Assembly (NCBI RefSeq): GCF_023650955.1
Contig: NZ_CP098039.1
Location: forward strand, 1,674,001 to 1,738,000
Direction: 5' to 3'
DNA from: Thermosynechococcus sp. HN-54
Lineage (GTDB): Bacteria > Cyanobacteriota > Cyanobacteriia > Thermosynechococcales > Thermosynechococcaceae
DNA length: 64,000 nt
Part shown: positions 40,458 to 48,900 of the stretch, piece after piece
How the letters are laid out: the number at the start of each line of letters is the position of its first letter
Position numbering within the stretch: the first letter of the stretch is position 1
The notes under the pieces: model-generated
Told to the model about the DNA's origin: nothing
The model's input: the letters and a program-made list of their open reading frames with translations, nothing else
The model's database searches: none
Translations under genes and position numbers: made by a program

Positions 40458-40856
40458 TTAGCGGGGACGAATAAATCGGCGGTTAGCGCGCACCAAGCAA
40501 ATGCGATTCTCTGCGCCAATGGACACCTTCAGCCAAGGCAAGCCCCGACTATCGGTCATCGTGGCAAAGCCTGCGGGTGTGATATTGGCCGTTAAAACAG
40601 TGCCTGTGGGAAAGCGGCGCACCACTGGCCAGCGCATAATCTCTAGATTTGGCCAACGGGCATTGGGAGCATACCACGCCTGCGGCACGTTGTCCGACCA
40701 GCGACAGTTGAGACCATTGATGTCGGGATCAACCACCACCCAAGTACGATGACTGGTGGGGGTGATATAGTCGCCATTGCTATTGGGTTGGGGGAGGCTT
40801 GGGGTTTGAGCAAGGACTGGGAATAAAAGTAAAGCAGTCCAAGTACTTTGATTCAT
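40458..40856 (-). CDS. Small secreted protein, tandem paralogue 1
   Basis: A 132-residue protein with a signal peptide (MNQSTWTALLLFPVLAQ). It shares with the next gene upstream the pattern LPQP-x-x-NG-x-Y...T..H..W.VV, NCR, F..G..L..N.T, D..G.PWL and the C-terminal CLVRA.RRF.RP. Two conserved cysteines probably form a disulfide. The repeated NG and PW elements suggest a small SH3-like beta domain, but I do not know the family. Start ATG 40856 because it begins the signal peptide; the longer frame from 40943 overlaps the paralogue and lacks a site. Confidence 0.65.
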   Translation of the reverse strand: MNQSTWTALLLFPVLAQTPSLPQPNSNGDYITPTSHRTWVVVDPDINGLNCRWSDNVPQAWYAPNARWPNLEIMRWPVVRRFPTGTVLTANITPAGFATMTDSRGLPWLKVSIGAENRICLVRANRRFIRPR

Positions 40857-40873
40857 CCACAATTTTCCTCTGG

Positions 40874-41299
40874 CTAGCGGCGTGGGCTTGAGAAGGGGTC
40901 GGGAATGGGACGGACAAAATTTCGATGAGCACGGACTAGGCAAGTATCATAGGCGTACGCTGCCCTCAGCCAAGGGTTACCATTGGTGTCCATAACAATT
41001 GCGGGTTCACCGCGTTTCTGGCTGGTATTAGTTAGGATGTCTTCCCCCGGCTTGAACCTACCACCTACGGGTAATTGCTCGACATTCATCGTTGGTACTT
41101 TCTTGCCTTCAACATCATTGAGCGATCGCGCCAAACGACAATTCACTGGTTTAGTAGCAACAACCTTCCAATAGGGATGGGTTGTCTGCGTATAATTGCC
41201 ATTTTTATCTGGCTGTGGTAAAGAGAATCCTTGGGTCAGTAGAATCAGGGGAGTAACTGCCAGAAGCGTAGGCAAGCTCAAGGAAAAATATCCAGCCAT
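40874..41299 (-). CDS. Small secreted protein, tandem paralogue 2
   Basis: A 141-residue protein with a signal peptide (MAGYFSLSLPTLLAVTPLILL). The mature part begins FSLPQPDKNGNYTQTTHPYW and ends CLVRAHRNFVRPI, the same layout as the downstream paralogue 17 bp away; two cysteines (VNCRLAR, DTCLVRA) are at matching places. The two are a tandem duplication and probably one transcript. Periplasmic or outer location is expected; function unknown. Confidence 0.65.
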   Translation of the reverse strand: MAGYFSLSLPTLLAVTPLILLTQGFSLPQPDKNGNYTQTTHPYWKVVATKPVNCRLARSLNDVEGKKVPTMNVEQLPVGGRFKPGEDILTNTSQKRGEPAIVMDTNGNPWLRAAYAYDTCLVRAHRNFVRPIPDPFSSPRR

Positions 41300-41453
41300 A
41301 CCAAAGTCCCCGTCAGCTTGACTGCTACCTCACAGCCTAGCGATCAAATCTACGTTGTGGAATAGCGAAAACCTAAAGAAATAGAGAAGTATGTACAGTA
41401 GTTGGGGAGGTTTTTGTCTGCCTGTCTGAGTGAACAGCAATCAAACCATCTGA

Positions 41454-43880
41454 ATGGCCTTAGCACCTCAACAACCCTCTCTCTACGCCAGTGTGCTTGT
41501 GGACTGTCCGGGGGCAAGCGAGGCTTACACTTACCAAGTTCCTGCGGGTTGGTGGGTGCAGGGGGGCGAAGTGGTGGAAGTGCCCTTTGGCGCTCAGGTG
41601 GTGCGGGGAATTGTCCTAGAGGGACTGGCAACTGTCCCGCCATCGGTTGATCCACAACGCTTGCGATCGCTCCTTGAAGTGGTGGCTCCGCAGCTGTTTC
41701 CCAAAGACTATTGGGCACTCCTAAAACAGATGGCCACCTATTACTGCACACCGTTGATCCAAGTGGTCCGCACCGCCCTACCGCCGGGGGTCTTGGGGCG
41801 ATCGCAACGACGGGTGCGTCTGCGACCCCATCAGGGGATTCCCCCTCTGTCGGAACAAGGGCAATATCTACTGCGCTTTCTCCAGACCAAGGGCAGTGGG
41901 GACTACAGTGTGCGCTACCTCCAGCAACAGCTGCCCAAGGTGCAGCGCGCCCTTGCAGAACTCGAACGCCTTGGCTTGGTGGAAACCTACTTAGCGGCAC
42001 CCGCCAGTCAACAGCCAAAACAGCAGCAAGCCGTCGTACTCCTCAATAGTGAAGGGGCGACCTTAACCCAGCGGCAGCGCCAAATCCTCCGTTATTTGCA
42101 GCAACAGGGTCGCGATTGCTGGCTACAAGAGGTGCTCAAGGCTACGGGCACGACCGCCCAAACGCTCCAGCGCCTTGCTGCCAAAGGATACATTGCCATT
42201 GTCGAGCAGCAGCACTGCCGCATTGAACAGGGGGTAGCGGTGACACCGGATCAGCCAAAAACCCTCACCCCTGCCCAAGCCACTGCCCTGCAAGCCATTT
42301 CAGAGCACCTAGACGCTGCCCAAACCTTTTTACTGCATGGGGTGACCGGTTCTGGCAAGACGGAAGTGTATCTACAGGCCATTGCGGAGTGCCTGGAGCG
42401 AGGGCGATCGGCCTTGCTGTTGGTGCCCGAAATTGGCTTGACGCCCCAATTAACGGATCGAGTGCGCGCCCGCTTTGGGGAACGCCTCTTGGTCTATCAC
42501 AGTGGCCTCAGTGAGGGGGAGCGTTACGATACTTGGCGGTTGACGCTAGTGCCGGAGCCACGGGTGGTGATTGGCACGCGATCGGCGGTACTGCTGCCCT
42601 TAGTGGGCTTGGGTCTGATCATTCTTGATGAAGAGCACGACAGCGGCTACAAACAGGATCAACCTCAGCCCTGCTATCATGCCCGTACGGTTGCTCAATG
42701 GCGATCGCGCCAACACCAGTGTCCCCTCATTTTAGGAACCGCTACCCCTGCCCTCAGCACTTGGCAGGCTGCCCAAACCGGCCAGACTCAGCTCCTTTCT
42801 CTTCCGCAGCGCATCCACGCTACCCCCCTGCCGCCGATCACGATTGTGGATATGCGCCAAGAATTGCACCGTGGCAACCGTTCCATGCTCAGTCGTCCAC
42901 TTCAAGAAGCACTGGGAAACCTTCAGGGACGGCAGGCGATTCTCTTTGTGCCGCGGCGGGGGCACAGTACCTTTGTCTCCTGTCGCAGTTGTGGGACGGT
43001 TCTCTACTGCCCCCATTGCAGTGTCTCCCTCACTGGGCACTTGTTTGGCGAGGAGATGGAAGTGCTGCGCTGTCACTATTGCAACTACCGTCAGGCGATG
43101 CCGCAGCGCTGTCCCAGTTGTGACTCCCCCTATCTCAAGCCCTTTGGTGGCGGCACGCAGCGGGTGGTGAGTGAACTGAATCGCCTCTTGCCGCAGTTGC
43201 GAGTACTGCGCTTTGACAGTGATACGACCCAACGGAAGGGTGCCCATCGCCAGTTACTGGCTCAGTTTGCCGCCGGCGCAGCCGATGTGATGGTGGGGAC
43301 GCAAATGCTGACAAAGGGCATTGATTTGCCCCAAGTGGCACTGGTGGGAATTTTGGCTGCCGATAGCCTGCTGCACCTACCGGATTATCAGGCGGCGGAG
43401 CGCACCTTTCAGCTCCTGACTCAAGTGGCGGGGCGATCGGGCCGCGGGGCACACCCCGGTAAAGTGATTCTCCAAACCTATGTGCCGGAGCATCCAGTGA
43501 TGACAGCCGTCAAGGCCTATGACTGGGACAGCTTTGCTGCCCAGGAGCTAAGTAGCCGTGCCCCCTTGGGCTATCCCCCCTATGCGCAACTGATCCTTCT
43601 GCGCTTGAGTCGTCCCGATCCTGAGGAGGTGGCGGCAACGGCACAGGCGATCGCCCAACAGCTCCAGACGTTAGCCCCAGTTTCTCAGGGAGAATGGGAA
43701 CTCCTTGGCCCTGCCCCCGCCGCGATCGCCAAAATTGCAGGCCGCTACCGCTGGCAAATTTTACTCAAGGGCAAGTCAGGATTAGTGCCGGAACTCAGCC
43801 AATTCCTGATGCACCTAAAACAGCAGTGCTCCCGCTCAACCCGCCTCAGTATTGACGTTGACCCCCTGAACTTTCTCTAG
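41454..43880 (+). CDS. priA: Primosomal protein N' (replication restart helicase PriA)
   Basis: An 808-residue superfamily 2 helicase that reloads the replisome at stalled forks. It has an N-terminal DNA-binding domain (about 1-105), helicase motifs GVTGSGKTEVY (Walker A), LDEEHDSGYKQD (DEEH box) and GTQMLTKGID, and zinc-binding cysteines in SCRSCGTVLYCPHCSVSL, LRCHYCNYR and RCPSCDS. Complete and normal in length. Last 45 bp overlap the 3' end of the cruF-like gene on the other strand. A 222-residue frame antisense to its start (41350-42018) is a shadow. Confidence 0.96.
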   Translation: MALAPQQPSLYASVLVDCPGASEAYTYQVPAGWWVQGGEVVEVPFGAQVVRGIVLEGLATVPPSVDPQRLRSLLEVVAPQLFPKDYWALLKQMATYYCTPLIQVVRTALPPGVLGRSQRRVRLRPHQGIPPLSEQGQYLLRFLQTKGSGDYSVRYLQQQLPKVQRALAELERLGLVETYLAAPASQQPKQQQAVVLLNSEGATLTQRQRQILRYLQQQGRDCWLQEVLKATGTTAQTLQRLAAKGYIAIVEQQHCRIEQGVAVTPDQPKTLTPAQATALQAISEHLDAAQTFLLHGVTGSGKTEVYLQAIAECLERGRSALLLVPEIGLTPQLTDRVRARFGERLLVYHSGLSEGERYDTWRLTLVPEPRVVIGTRSAVLLPLVGLGLIILDEEHDSGYKQDQPQPCYHARTVAQWRSRQHQCPLILGTATPALSTWQAAQTGQTQLLSLPQRIHATPLPPITIVDMRQELHRGNRSMLSRPLQEALGNLQGRQAILFVPRRGHSTFVSCRSCGTVLYCPHCSVSLTGHLFGEEMEVLRCHYCNYRQAMPQRCPSCDSPYLKPFGGGTQRVVSELNRLLPQLRVLRFDSDTTQRKGAHRQLLAQFAAGAADVMVGTQMLTKGIDLPQVALVGILAADSLLHLPDYQAAERTFQLLTQVAGRSGRGAHPGKVILQTYVPEHPVMTAVKAYDWDSFAAQELSSRAPLGYPPYAQLILLRLSRPDPEEVAATAQAIAQQLQTLAPVSQGEWELLGPAPAAIAKIAGRYRWQILLKGKSGLVPELSQFLMHLKQQCSRSTRLSIDVDPLNFL

Positions 43881-44750
43881 GGGAGCTTCAGCCAGCCACC
43901 ACAGCACCGTCACGGGCACGACTCCCAACCCAAACCCTAGGGTTGCTGGGATCCAAAAGCGTTGATCCAACGAGGTGAGCGTAATCATCGCCCCAAAGGC
44001 AAAGTTCACGAGGTACACCACCAAGGGGGTAATGAGTTGTACGCGGTTCACCACCATTGGTTTCGGCCACCAGGTGATCATGGCCAGCCCCATAAATACC
44101 GCCCCTGTACCTGTCCATCCCAAAATGTTGCGGTAGGGCATCCCAAAGAACTCACCGACCTCCTGAAATTGCCAGAAGGGAATGGCGGTTTGACTCATGG
44201 CCGGATCAAGGACAAAATCCCAAGCCGTTAAAAAGATCGCTCCCAAGCCCACCGTGATCAAGGCTGCCCCCAAACCCACACCTTTGCCTTCCCGCAGGGG
44301 ACGACTGATGAAGCCACTGTAGGCCAAAAGAAACGTGACTAGTCCCATATAAAACCAAGAGAGGGGAATCGTGAAGGGCACCAGTCCAGCAATTTTGTAC
44401 CCCAAACCACTGAGGTAGCCATAATGGCCAAAGGGAAAGCCGGTACTGGTGCCTAAAAGTTCACTGGTGAGGGAAATGCCCACCGCTGGCAGCAAAAAGC
44501 CAAGCAGTTTACCAAGGCCAAAGTTGCGATAGGTGTGAAGCGCGATCGCCAGCGCGCCAAGGACAATATAAACCACACCCCCACTCCCCATACTCCATTG
44601 AAAAAGCTGCTGACCCCACGCGGGCAACGCCAGAATAAACTCGGGATGGGGCACAACGAGGAGTAACCCCGCCAAGCCAAAGGCCATCGCCACAATGTGG
44701 CCAATCAGGCACACCTGTTCCGCAACGAAAAGCGCGTTCTTGGGTTTCAT
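43836..44750 (-). CDS. cruF: Carotenoid 1',2'-hydratase CruF-like protein (DUF422)
   Basis: A 304-residue membrane protein with about eight helices. Segments such as SLTSELLGTSTGFPFGHYGY and YKIAGLVPFTIPLSWFYMGL match the CruF/DUF422 family, which hydrates the psi end of gamma-carotene on the way to myxoxanthophyll-type carotenoids. CruG, the usual partner glycosyltransferase, is not adjacent. ATG 44750. The end overlaps priA tail-to-tail by 45 bp. Confidence 0.82.
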   Translation of the reverse strand: MKPKNALFVAEQVCLIGHIVAMAFGLAGLLLVVPHPEFILALPAWGQQLFQWSMGSGGVVYIVLGALAIALHTYRNFGLGKLLGFLLPAVGISLTSELLGTSTGFPFGHYGYLSGLGYKIAGLVPFTIPLSWFYMGLVTFLLAYSGFISRPLREGKGVGLGAALITVGLGAIFLTAWDFVLDPAMSQTAIPFWQFQEVGEFFGMPYRNILGWTGTGAVFMGLAMITWWPKPMVVNRVQLITPLVVYLVNFAFGAMITLTSLDQRFWIPATLGFGLGVVPVTVLWWLAEAPLEKVQGVNVNTEAG

Positions 44751-44829
44751 AGGGGCAATCTCTAAGGGGCAATCGTTTACAAATGTTAATATCGTAATGT
44801 ATCACTGTTCTTGGTGTATTCTGCCAACC

Positions 44830-45516
44830 TTAAAAAGGCAGTTTGATTTCCCCAAGGGCATCATAGGCTGCCAACAACCCTGCCCCCAAGCCAGCACCCA
44901 GCGTTAGTCCCCAACTCCAAGGCGCCCCCTCAGAGAATTGAGGACGAAAGTGAAGTGTCTGCCCATAGCCCCGTAAGCGCATTGCTAGATAGATCTGCTG
45001 TGCCCGTTCCTCGGCGCGAATGAGAAAGATGCCAATCATCTGTGCCCACGGGCGAAGGCGGCGCCAACTTAAGCGAAATCCCCGCAGAAAGAGTGCCTGC
45101 TGCATCTGTGCCAACTGACTCTCTAGCTCAAAAAGATAGCGATACGTCAAGGCCAGCGTATCCACCAACAAGGGGGGTAGCCCCCACCAGCGACAGACCC
45201 GCACCCATTCGCTAAACGTTAAGCTTTCTAGCAACACCACGCCAAGAGCAAGACACAATACCAAGCGCCACGTCAGGAGCAGTGCGATCGGCCACGCGGT
45301 AACTGCCAAAAGCAACCACAGTCCCAGAAAAAAGAGCCACATCTGCTGGAGACGTTTGCCAAAGCGCTGCCAAGGGAGATGGCTGAGGAGATAGAGGAGC
45401 ACCACAAGCAAAGTCGCGATCGCCAGACTTTCCAACCGCCGCAAACTACTAATGCAAAAAATCCACAGCAGAATCGCCATCACCCGTGCCGGCGGCGACC
45501 AGCAACGAAAGCTCAA
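44830..45516 (-). CDS. EcfT/CbiQ-type transmembrane component of an ECF transporter
   Basis: A 228-residue protein with four or five membrane helices and the two EcfT-family ARG-like motifs on its cytoplasmic helices (FLRGFRLS and AMRLRGYGQ), which contact the ATPases. EcfT proteins couple two ATPases to a vitamin- or metal-binding S component. No EcfA or S component is nearby, so the substrate (cobalt, biotin or other) is not evident. The frame starts at TTG 45516 with AGGG upstream; ATG 45480 is an alternative that removes 12 residues. It follows the KtrA gene by 10 bp. Confidence 0.8.
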   Translation of the reverse strand: MSFRCWSPPARVMAILLWIFCISSLRRLESLAIATLLVVLLYLLSHLPWQRFGKRLQQMWLFFLGLWLLLAVTAWPIALLLTWRLVLCLALGVVLLESLTFSEWVRVCRWWGLPPLLVDTLALTYRYLFELESQLAQMQQALFLRGFRLSWRRLRPWAQMIGIFLIRAEERAQQIYLAMRLRGYGQTLHFRPQFSEGAPWSWGLTLGAGLGAGLLAAYDALGEIKLPF

Positions 45517-45526
45517 GGGTTACGCC

Positions 45527-46240
45527 CTAATTAATGTGCTGACTACGCAGAAAGCGATCAATATCGTTATTGGCACCAATCACCACCATAATGTCCCCTT
45601 TATTGAGCTTCTGGTTGGGACTGGGATTGATCTCAAACTTATCATCAAAGCGCAGGGCAATTAAATTGAGGCCATAGCGACTGCGCAGTTCCACCTCGGC
45701 AACCGTACGATTGTGAAATGCCTCGGGCACTTTGACTTCCACAATACTTTTTTCGGGGTCGAGGTCAAACCAATCGAGAATCGCTGGCCGGGTGAGCGAT
45801 CGCGCCAGTTCGCACCCTGCCTCATATTCTGGAAAGACAACACGATCTGCCCCGACTCGCTCTAGGAGTTTTTTGTGAATCTCTGAGGAAGCCTTGGCAA
45901 TGACATTGGGGACACCAGCCTCCTTCAGGTTGAGTGTGGTAATAATACTGGCGTCCACATGGTTGCCAATAGCCACAATCACCGTTTCAAACTCAAAAAG
46001 CCCCGCCTCCTTGAGCGCTTGAGGATCTGTGGAATCCAATTGAATTGCATGATCGACAATGTGATCTTGGAGCACTTGATTGACCAAACGCTCTTGATTG
46101 TCACTTCCGAGTACCTCATAGCCCATCCCGTGCAAGGTTTCGCATACCCCTCGGCCAAAGCGTCCTAGGCCAATGACAGCAAACTGCTGCGAGAGCTTGA
46201 CCCCCCGCCCGCGAAAGAGCATCGCTCCCAAATCCACCAT
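45527..46240 (-). CDS. TrkA-N/TrkA-C K+ channel regulatory protein (KtrA-like)
   Basis: A 237-residue RCK protein. The N-terminal Rossmann domain begins FAVIGLGRFGRGVCETL (GxGxxG at 24-29) with the nucleotide-binding acidic residue in VLGSDNQE; a C-terminal RCK_C domain follows from about residue 150 (VKVPEAFHNRTVAEVELRSR). Such proteins bind ATP/ADP or NAD(H) and gate KtrB/TrkH potassium channels at the membrane. The channel gene is not in the window. ATG 46240. Upstream lies MITE-like copy B. Confidence 0.88.
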   Translation of the reverse strand: MVDLGAMLFRGRGVKLSQQFAVIGLGRFGRGVCETLHGMGYEVLGSDNQERLVNQVLQDHIVDHAIQLDSTDPQALKEAGLFEFETVIVAIGNHVDASIITTLNLKEAGVPNVIAKASSEIHKKLLERVGADRVVFPEYEAGCELARSLTRPAILDWFDLDPEKSIVEVKVPEAFHNRTVAEVELRSRYGLNLIALRFDDKFEINPSPNQKLNKGDIMVVIGANNDIDRFLRSQHIN

Positions 46241-46274
46241 GCCTGAGTTCCTTACTGGCTCTGCTACGCCGATG

Positions 46275-46377
46275 ACAGCCCTTCTCTAAACATATGAGAT
46301 ACATGGAGGGGATGCAATCCTCCCCAAGTGTGGCTATAGCATTTTTGCGCGTGTTCCCTCCCTGTGAAAAGGGCTGT
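46275..46377. repeat. MITE-like element, copy B (103 bp)
   Basis: Ends are ACAGCCCTT (46275-46283) and AAGGGCTGT (46369-46377), perfect inverse copies; the similarity extends to ACAGCCCTTCTC versus ACAGCCCTTTTC. An internal hairpin (GGAGGGGAT-GCA-ATCCTCCCC) begins 29 bp from the left end. It fills almost the whole space between ktrA and the glutaredoxin-like gene. Flanks share ATG on both sides, which may be a 3-bp duplication or chance. Same family as 4099-4196 and 49807-49888. Confidence 0.6.
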
Positions 46378-46383
46378 ATGCCA

Positions 46384-46662
46384 CTAATTGCCAGATGCTG
46401 ATCCGCTTGCCTTGGTCAATTGCTGGAGGCGTTGACGAATGTGTTCCACCGAGGCACGGGGGGAAAATCGTGGTACGGGCATGATCTGCTCTGCCACCAC
46501 CAGATAGAGAACCGGAATCTCGTATTGATAGGCCTGCCACCACTCATCACGGCTGGTGATGTCGCGTACTTCAAGGGTAAATTCCCTCAGGGTGGCTAGC
46601 TTTTCTTGCAGTCCTTCACAGAGGTGACAGCCGGGCTTGCTATAGAGAATCAAGTGTGTCAC
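46384..46662 (-). CDS. Glutaredoxin-like protein (DUF836)
   Basis: A 92-residue thioredoxin-fold protein with a redox-type CxxC in YSKPGCHLCEGLQEKL (residues 12-15) and the cis-proline region YEIPVLYLV. It is shorter than classical glutaredoxins and fits the DUF836 group of small thiol-disulfide proteins. GTG start at 46662 overlaps the stop of the upstream VOC gene (GTGA), so the two are translationally coupled. Confidence 0.85.
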   Translation of the reverse strand: MTHLILYSKPGCHLCEGLQEKLATLREFTLEVRDITSRDEWWQAYQYEIPVLYLVVAEQIMPVPRFSPRASVEHIRQRLQQLTKASGSASGN

Positions 46663-47126
46663 GGTTGAGGCGCAGAAACGAGGGGGGTATCGCCAATATG
46701 ACGGTGATCCCGCAAGCCAAAAATGGCTTCTACATGGCGGTAGTGCTTAATTTCAATCAAGTTGTGGAAGGGGTCTTCGAGAAAGAATGTTTGGTGCTCT
46801 AAGGGGGTATTGGCAAAGCGGGTGCGCGGTGGCTGGTAAAAGTCAAGTCCCTTGTTAATCACACGCTCGTAAAGGTTTTGCCAGTCCGCTTGTGCCAAGA
46901 AAATCAAGCCAAAGTGGCGTGGATAAATGCTCTTGGGTGGGGTTAAGGGTTCATCAGTGACATGAGCTACCAGTTGATGGCCATAGAGCTTCATGATCAG
47001 GCAGTGGGGATTTTCGCGCCCCGGCTCACAGCCCAACCCATCAACGTAGTAGGCCTTGGTGTCCGTCAAATTACTGACGGGAAAGGCAAGGTGAAATAAA
47101 ACGGGAGCGATCGCCAACTGAGCCAT
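46659..47126 (-). CDS. VOC-superfamily (glyoxalase/dioxygenase-like) protein
   Basis: A 155-residue single VOC pair. LFHLAFPVSNLTDTKAYYVDG opens the first beta-alpha-beta-beta-beta unit with the metal-binding His, and FFLEDPFHNLIEIKHY gives the last metal Glu. Relatives include fosfomycin-resistance-type and dioxygenase-like proteins; substrate is unknown. Start ATG 47126 (MAQLAIAPVLF); the frame open up to 47204 adds 26 residues with no family likeness. Confidence 0.85.
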   Translation of the reverse strand: MAQLAIAPVLFHLAFPVSNLTDTKAYYVDGLGCEPGRENPHCLIMKLYGHQLVAHVTDEPLTPPKSIYPRHFGLIFLAQADWQNLYERVINKGLDFYQPPRTRFANTPLEHQTFFLEDPFHNLIEIKHYRHVEAIFGLRDHRHIGDTPLVSAPQP

Positions 47127-47213
47127 AGATCTCTCTGAAGTAAAAATGGCTAAATTAGTTGCTATTGTAACAGGGGAATCCCGCCTCAGGCATCTCCCCA
47201 GCACATGGATCTT

Positions 47214-47522
47214 CTATTTACAACGGAATGGGTGGCACGGGTAGGGGTAATAGGGGTAGTAGAGGGGCTGGTAAATCACCGGGCGAGGGGGATAGGGCAC
47301 CGGCACAATAATATAGGTTTGGGATTGCCCCGGCGGACGGTAAATGACGGGAGTGTAGGGAGCATACTGCGGTGTCCGTGGCCGCCCAAAAGACTCTAGC
47401 CCCGGAAAAAAGACATCAACACCCGGCTGATTAGGAAAGAGGGGATAGGCGGCACGACTGGGGAGAGCGATCGCCAGCAGTGTGACTAAGCTACTGACAG
47501 TCAACGGCAGGAAGCGTAACAT
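47214..47522 (-). CDS. Small secreted Pro/Tyr-rich protein
   Basis: A 102-residue protein with a signal peptide (MLRFLPLTVSSLVTLLAIAL, cleavage near PSRAA) and a mature region dominated by proline and tyrosine (VPVPYPPRPVIYQPLYYPY), ending in two cysteines (YPCHPFRCK). Such repeats occur in secreted or cell-wall proteins with extended structure. I do not recognise a family. ATG 47522 gives a clean signal peptide; the frame begins four codons earlier. Confidence 0.6.
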   Translation of the reverse strand: MLRFLPLTVSSLVTLLAIALPSRAAYPLFPNQPGVDVFFPGLESFGRPRTPQYAPYTPVIYRPPGQSQTYIIVPVPYPPRPVIYQPLYYPYYPYPCHPFRCK

Positions 47523-47570
47523 AGAAGCCTCCAAGGAGAGAGTGATCCTCTGATTCTGACGCTGCGGTGC

Positions 47571-48896
47571 CTAGGGAAGTTCCCGTAGAACACGACTCAA
47601 GATTTCCACCATTTGGTCAATGTGCGATCGCTCCACAATCAGCGGTGGCGAGAGGGCAATAATATCGCCAGTCACCCGAATCAGCAGCCCCGCCTCAAAA
47701 GCCCGACAGAGGGCATCATACCCCCGTACTCCCGCCTGACCCTGCCGTGGGGCTAATTCAATCCCAGCCACCAAGCCCAAGTTGCGAATATCAATGATAT
47801 GGGGAAGGCCGCGTAGGCTGTGGACGGCCTCCTGCCAATAGGGTGCAAGGGAAGCAGCCCGCTCAAATAGGGCTTCTTTTTCATAAATCTCTAAGGTGGC
47901 CAAGGCGGCGGCACAAGCCAAGGGATGTCCTGAATAGGTGTAGCCATGGAAAAACTCAATTTGCCCCACTGGCCCTTGCATGAAGGTGTCGTAAATCTCA
48001 TCACGGACAATGACGGCTCCCATGGGCACCGCCGCATTCGTCAGACCCTTGGCAACGGTAATGAGATCGGGGGTGACACCAAAGTACTGACTGGCAAAGG
48101 GGGCACCGAGACGGCCAAAGCCCGTGATTACCTCATCAAAGATGAGTAAAATGCCGTGGCGATCGCAAATGGCACGCAGGCGTTCCAAGTATCCTTGGGG
48201 CGGAATCAATACCCCCGTAGAGCCAGCGAGGGGTTCGACAATTACTGCCGCGATCGTCGAGGCATCATGGAGCGCCACTAAGCGTTCTAGCTCATCAGCT
48301 AAATGTGCTCCCCAAGCGGGTTGTCCCTTGCTGAAGGCATTGTGCTCAAGGTTGTGGGTGTGGGGCAGATGATCCACCCCTGCCAAGAGAGAACCAAAGA
48401 ACTTGCGATTGGGAGCAATTCCCCCCACCGAAATTCCACCAAAGCCGACCCCGTGATAGCCCCGCTCGCGACCAATGAGCCGTTGCCGTGTCCCTTCCCC
48501 CCGCAGCCGATGGTAGGCAAGGGCAATTTTCAACGCTGTATCCACTGCCTCAGAGCCAGAATTGGCAAAAAAAACATGGTTGAGAGGGTCAGGGGTAATG
48601 GCACGCAGGCGATCGGCCACCTGAAATGGTCCCGGATGTCCCATTTGAAACGTCGGCGCAAAATCCAGTGTTCCCGCCTGTTGGGCGATCGCACTCACGA
48701 TTTCCGGACGACAGTGCCCAGCATTGACACACCATAACCCAGCCGTGGCATCGAGAATCTCACGGCCATCAATACTCCTGTAGTACATCCCCGCTGCTGA
48801 AACAAGGAGCCGAGGACTTTGCTTGAACTGGCGGTTTGCCGTAAAGGGCATCCAAAAGGGGTCGAGGTTGAGATCCACAAGGGTGGGCAGCGTCAT
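47571..48896 (-). CDS. Class III (omega-amino acid:pyruvate-type) aminotransferase
   Basis: A 441-residue PLP aminotransferase. It has FANSGSEAVDTALKIA, ERGYHGVGFGGISVGG, LLIFDEVITGFGRLG (the PLP-binding Asp) and the Schiff-base lysine in ITVAKGLTNAAVPMG. Start MTLPTLVDLNLDPFWMPFTA matches the omega-amino-acid:pyruvate aminotransferase subgroup (beta-alanine or putrescine-type amino donors); glutamate-semialdehyde and ornithine enzymes fit less well. ATG 48896 lies 4 bp past the stop of the upstream membrane-protein gene. Confidence 0.88.
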   Translation of the reverse strand: MTLPTLVDLNLDPFWMPFTANRQFKQSPRLLVSAAGMYYRSIDGREILDATAGLWCVNAGHCRPEIVSAIAQQAGTLDFAPTFQMGHPGPFQVADRLRAITPDPLNHVFFANSGSEAVDTALKIALAYHRLRGEGTRQRLIGRERGYHGVGFGGISVGGIAPNRKFFGSLLAGVDHLPHTHNLEHNAFSKGQPAWGAHLADELERLVALHDASTIAAVIVEPLAGSTGVLIPPQGYLERLRAICDRHGILLIFDEVITGFGRLGAPFASQYFGVTPDLITVAKGLTNAAVPMGAVIVRDEIYDTFMQGPVGQIEFFHGYTYSGHPLACAAALATLEIYEKEALFERAASLAPYWQEAVHSLRGLPHIIDIRNLGLVAGIELAPRQGQAGVRGYDALCRAFEAGLLIRVTGDIIALSPPLIVERSHIDQMVEILSRVLRELP

Positions 48897-48900
48897 CGGA

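Noticed and set aside
41350-42018. 222-codon open frame antisense to priA
   Set aside because: It is Pro/Arg-rich shadow sequence opposite a clear PriA helicase, with no family likeness or ribosome site.
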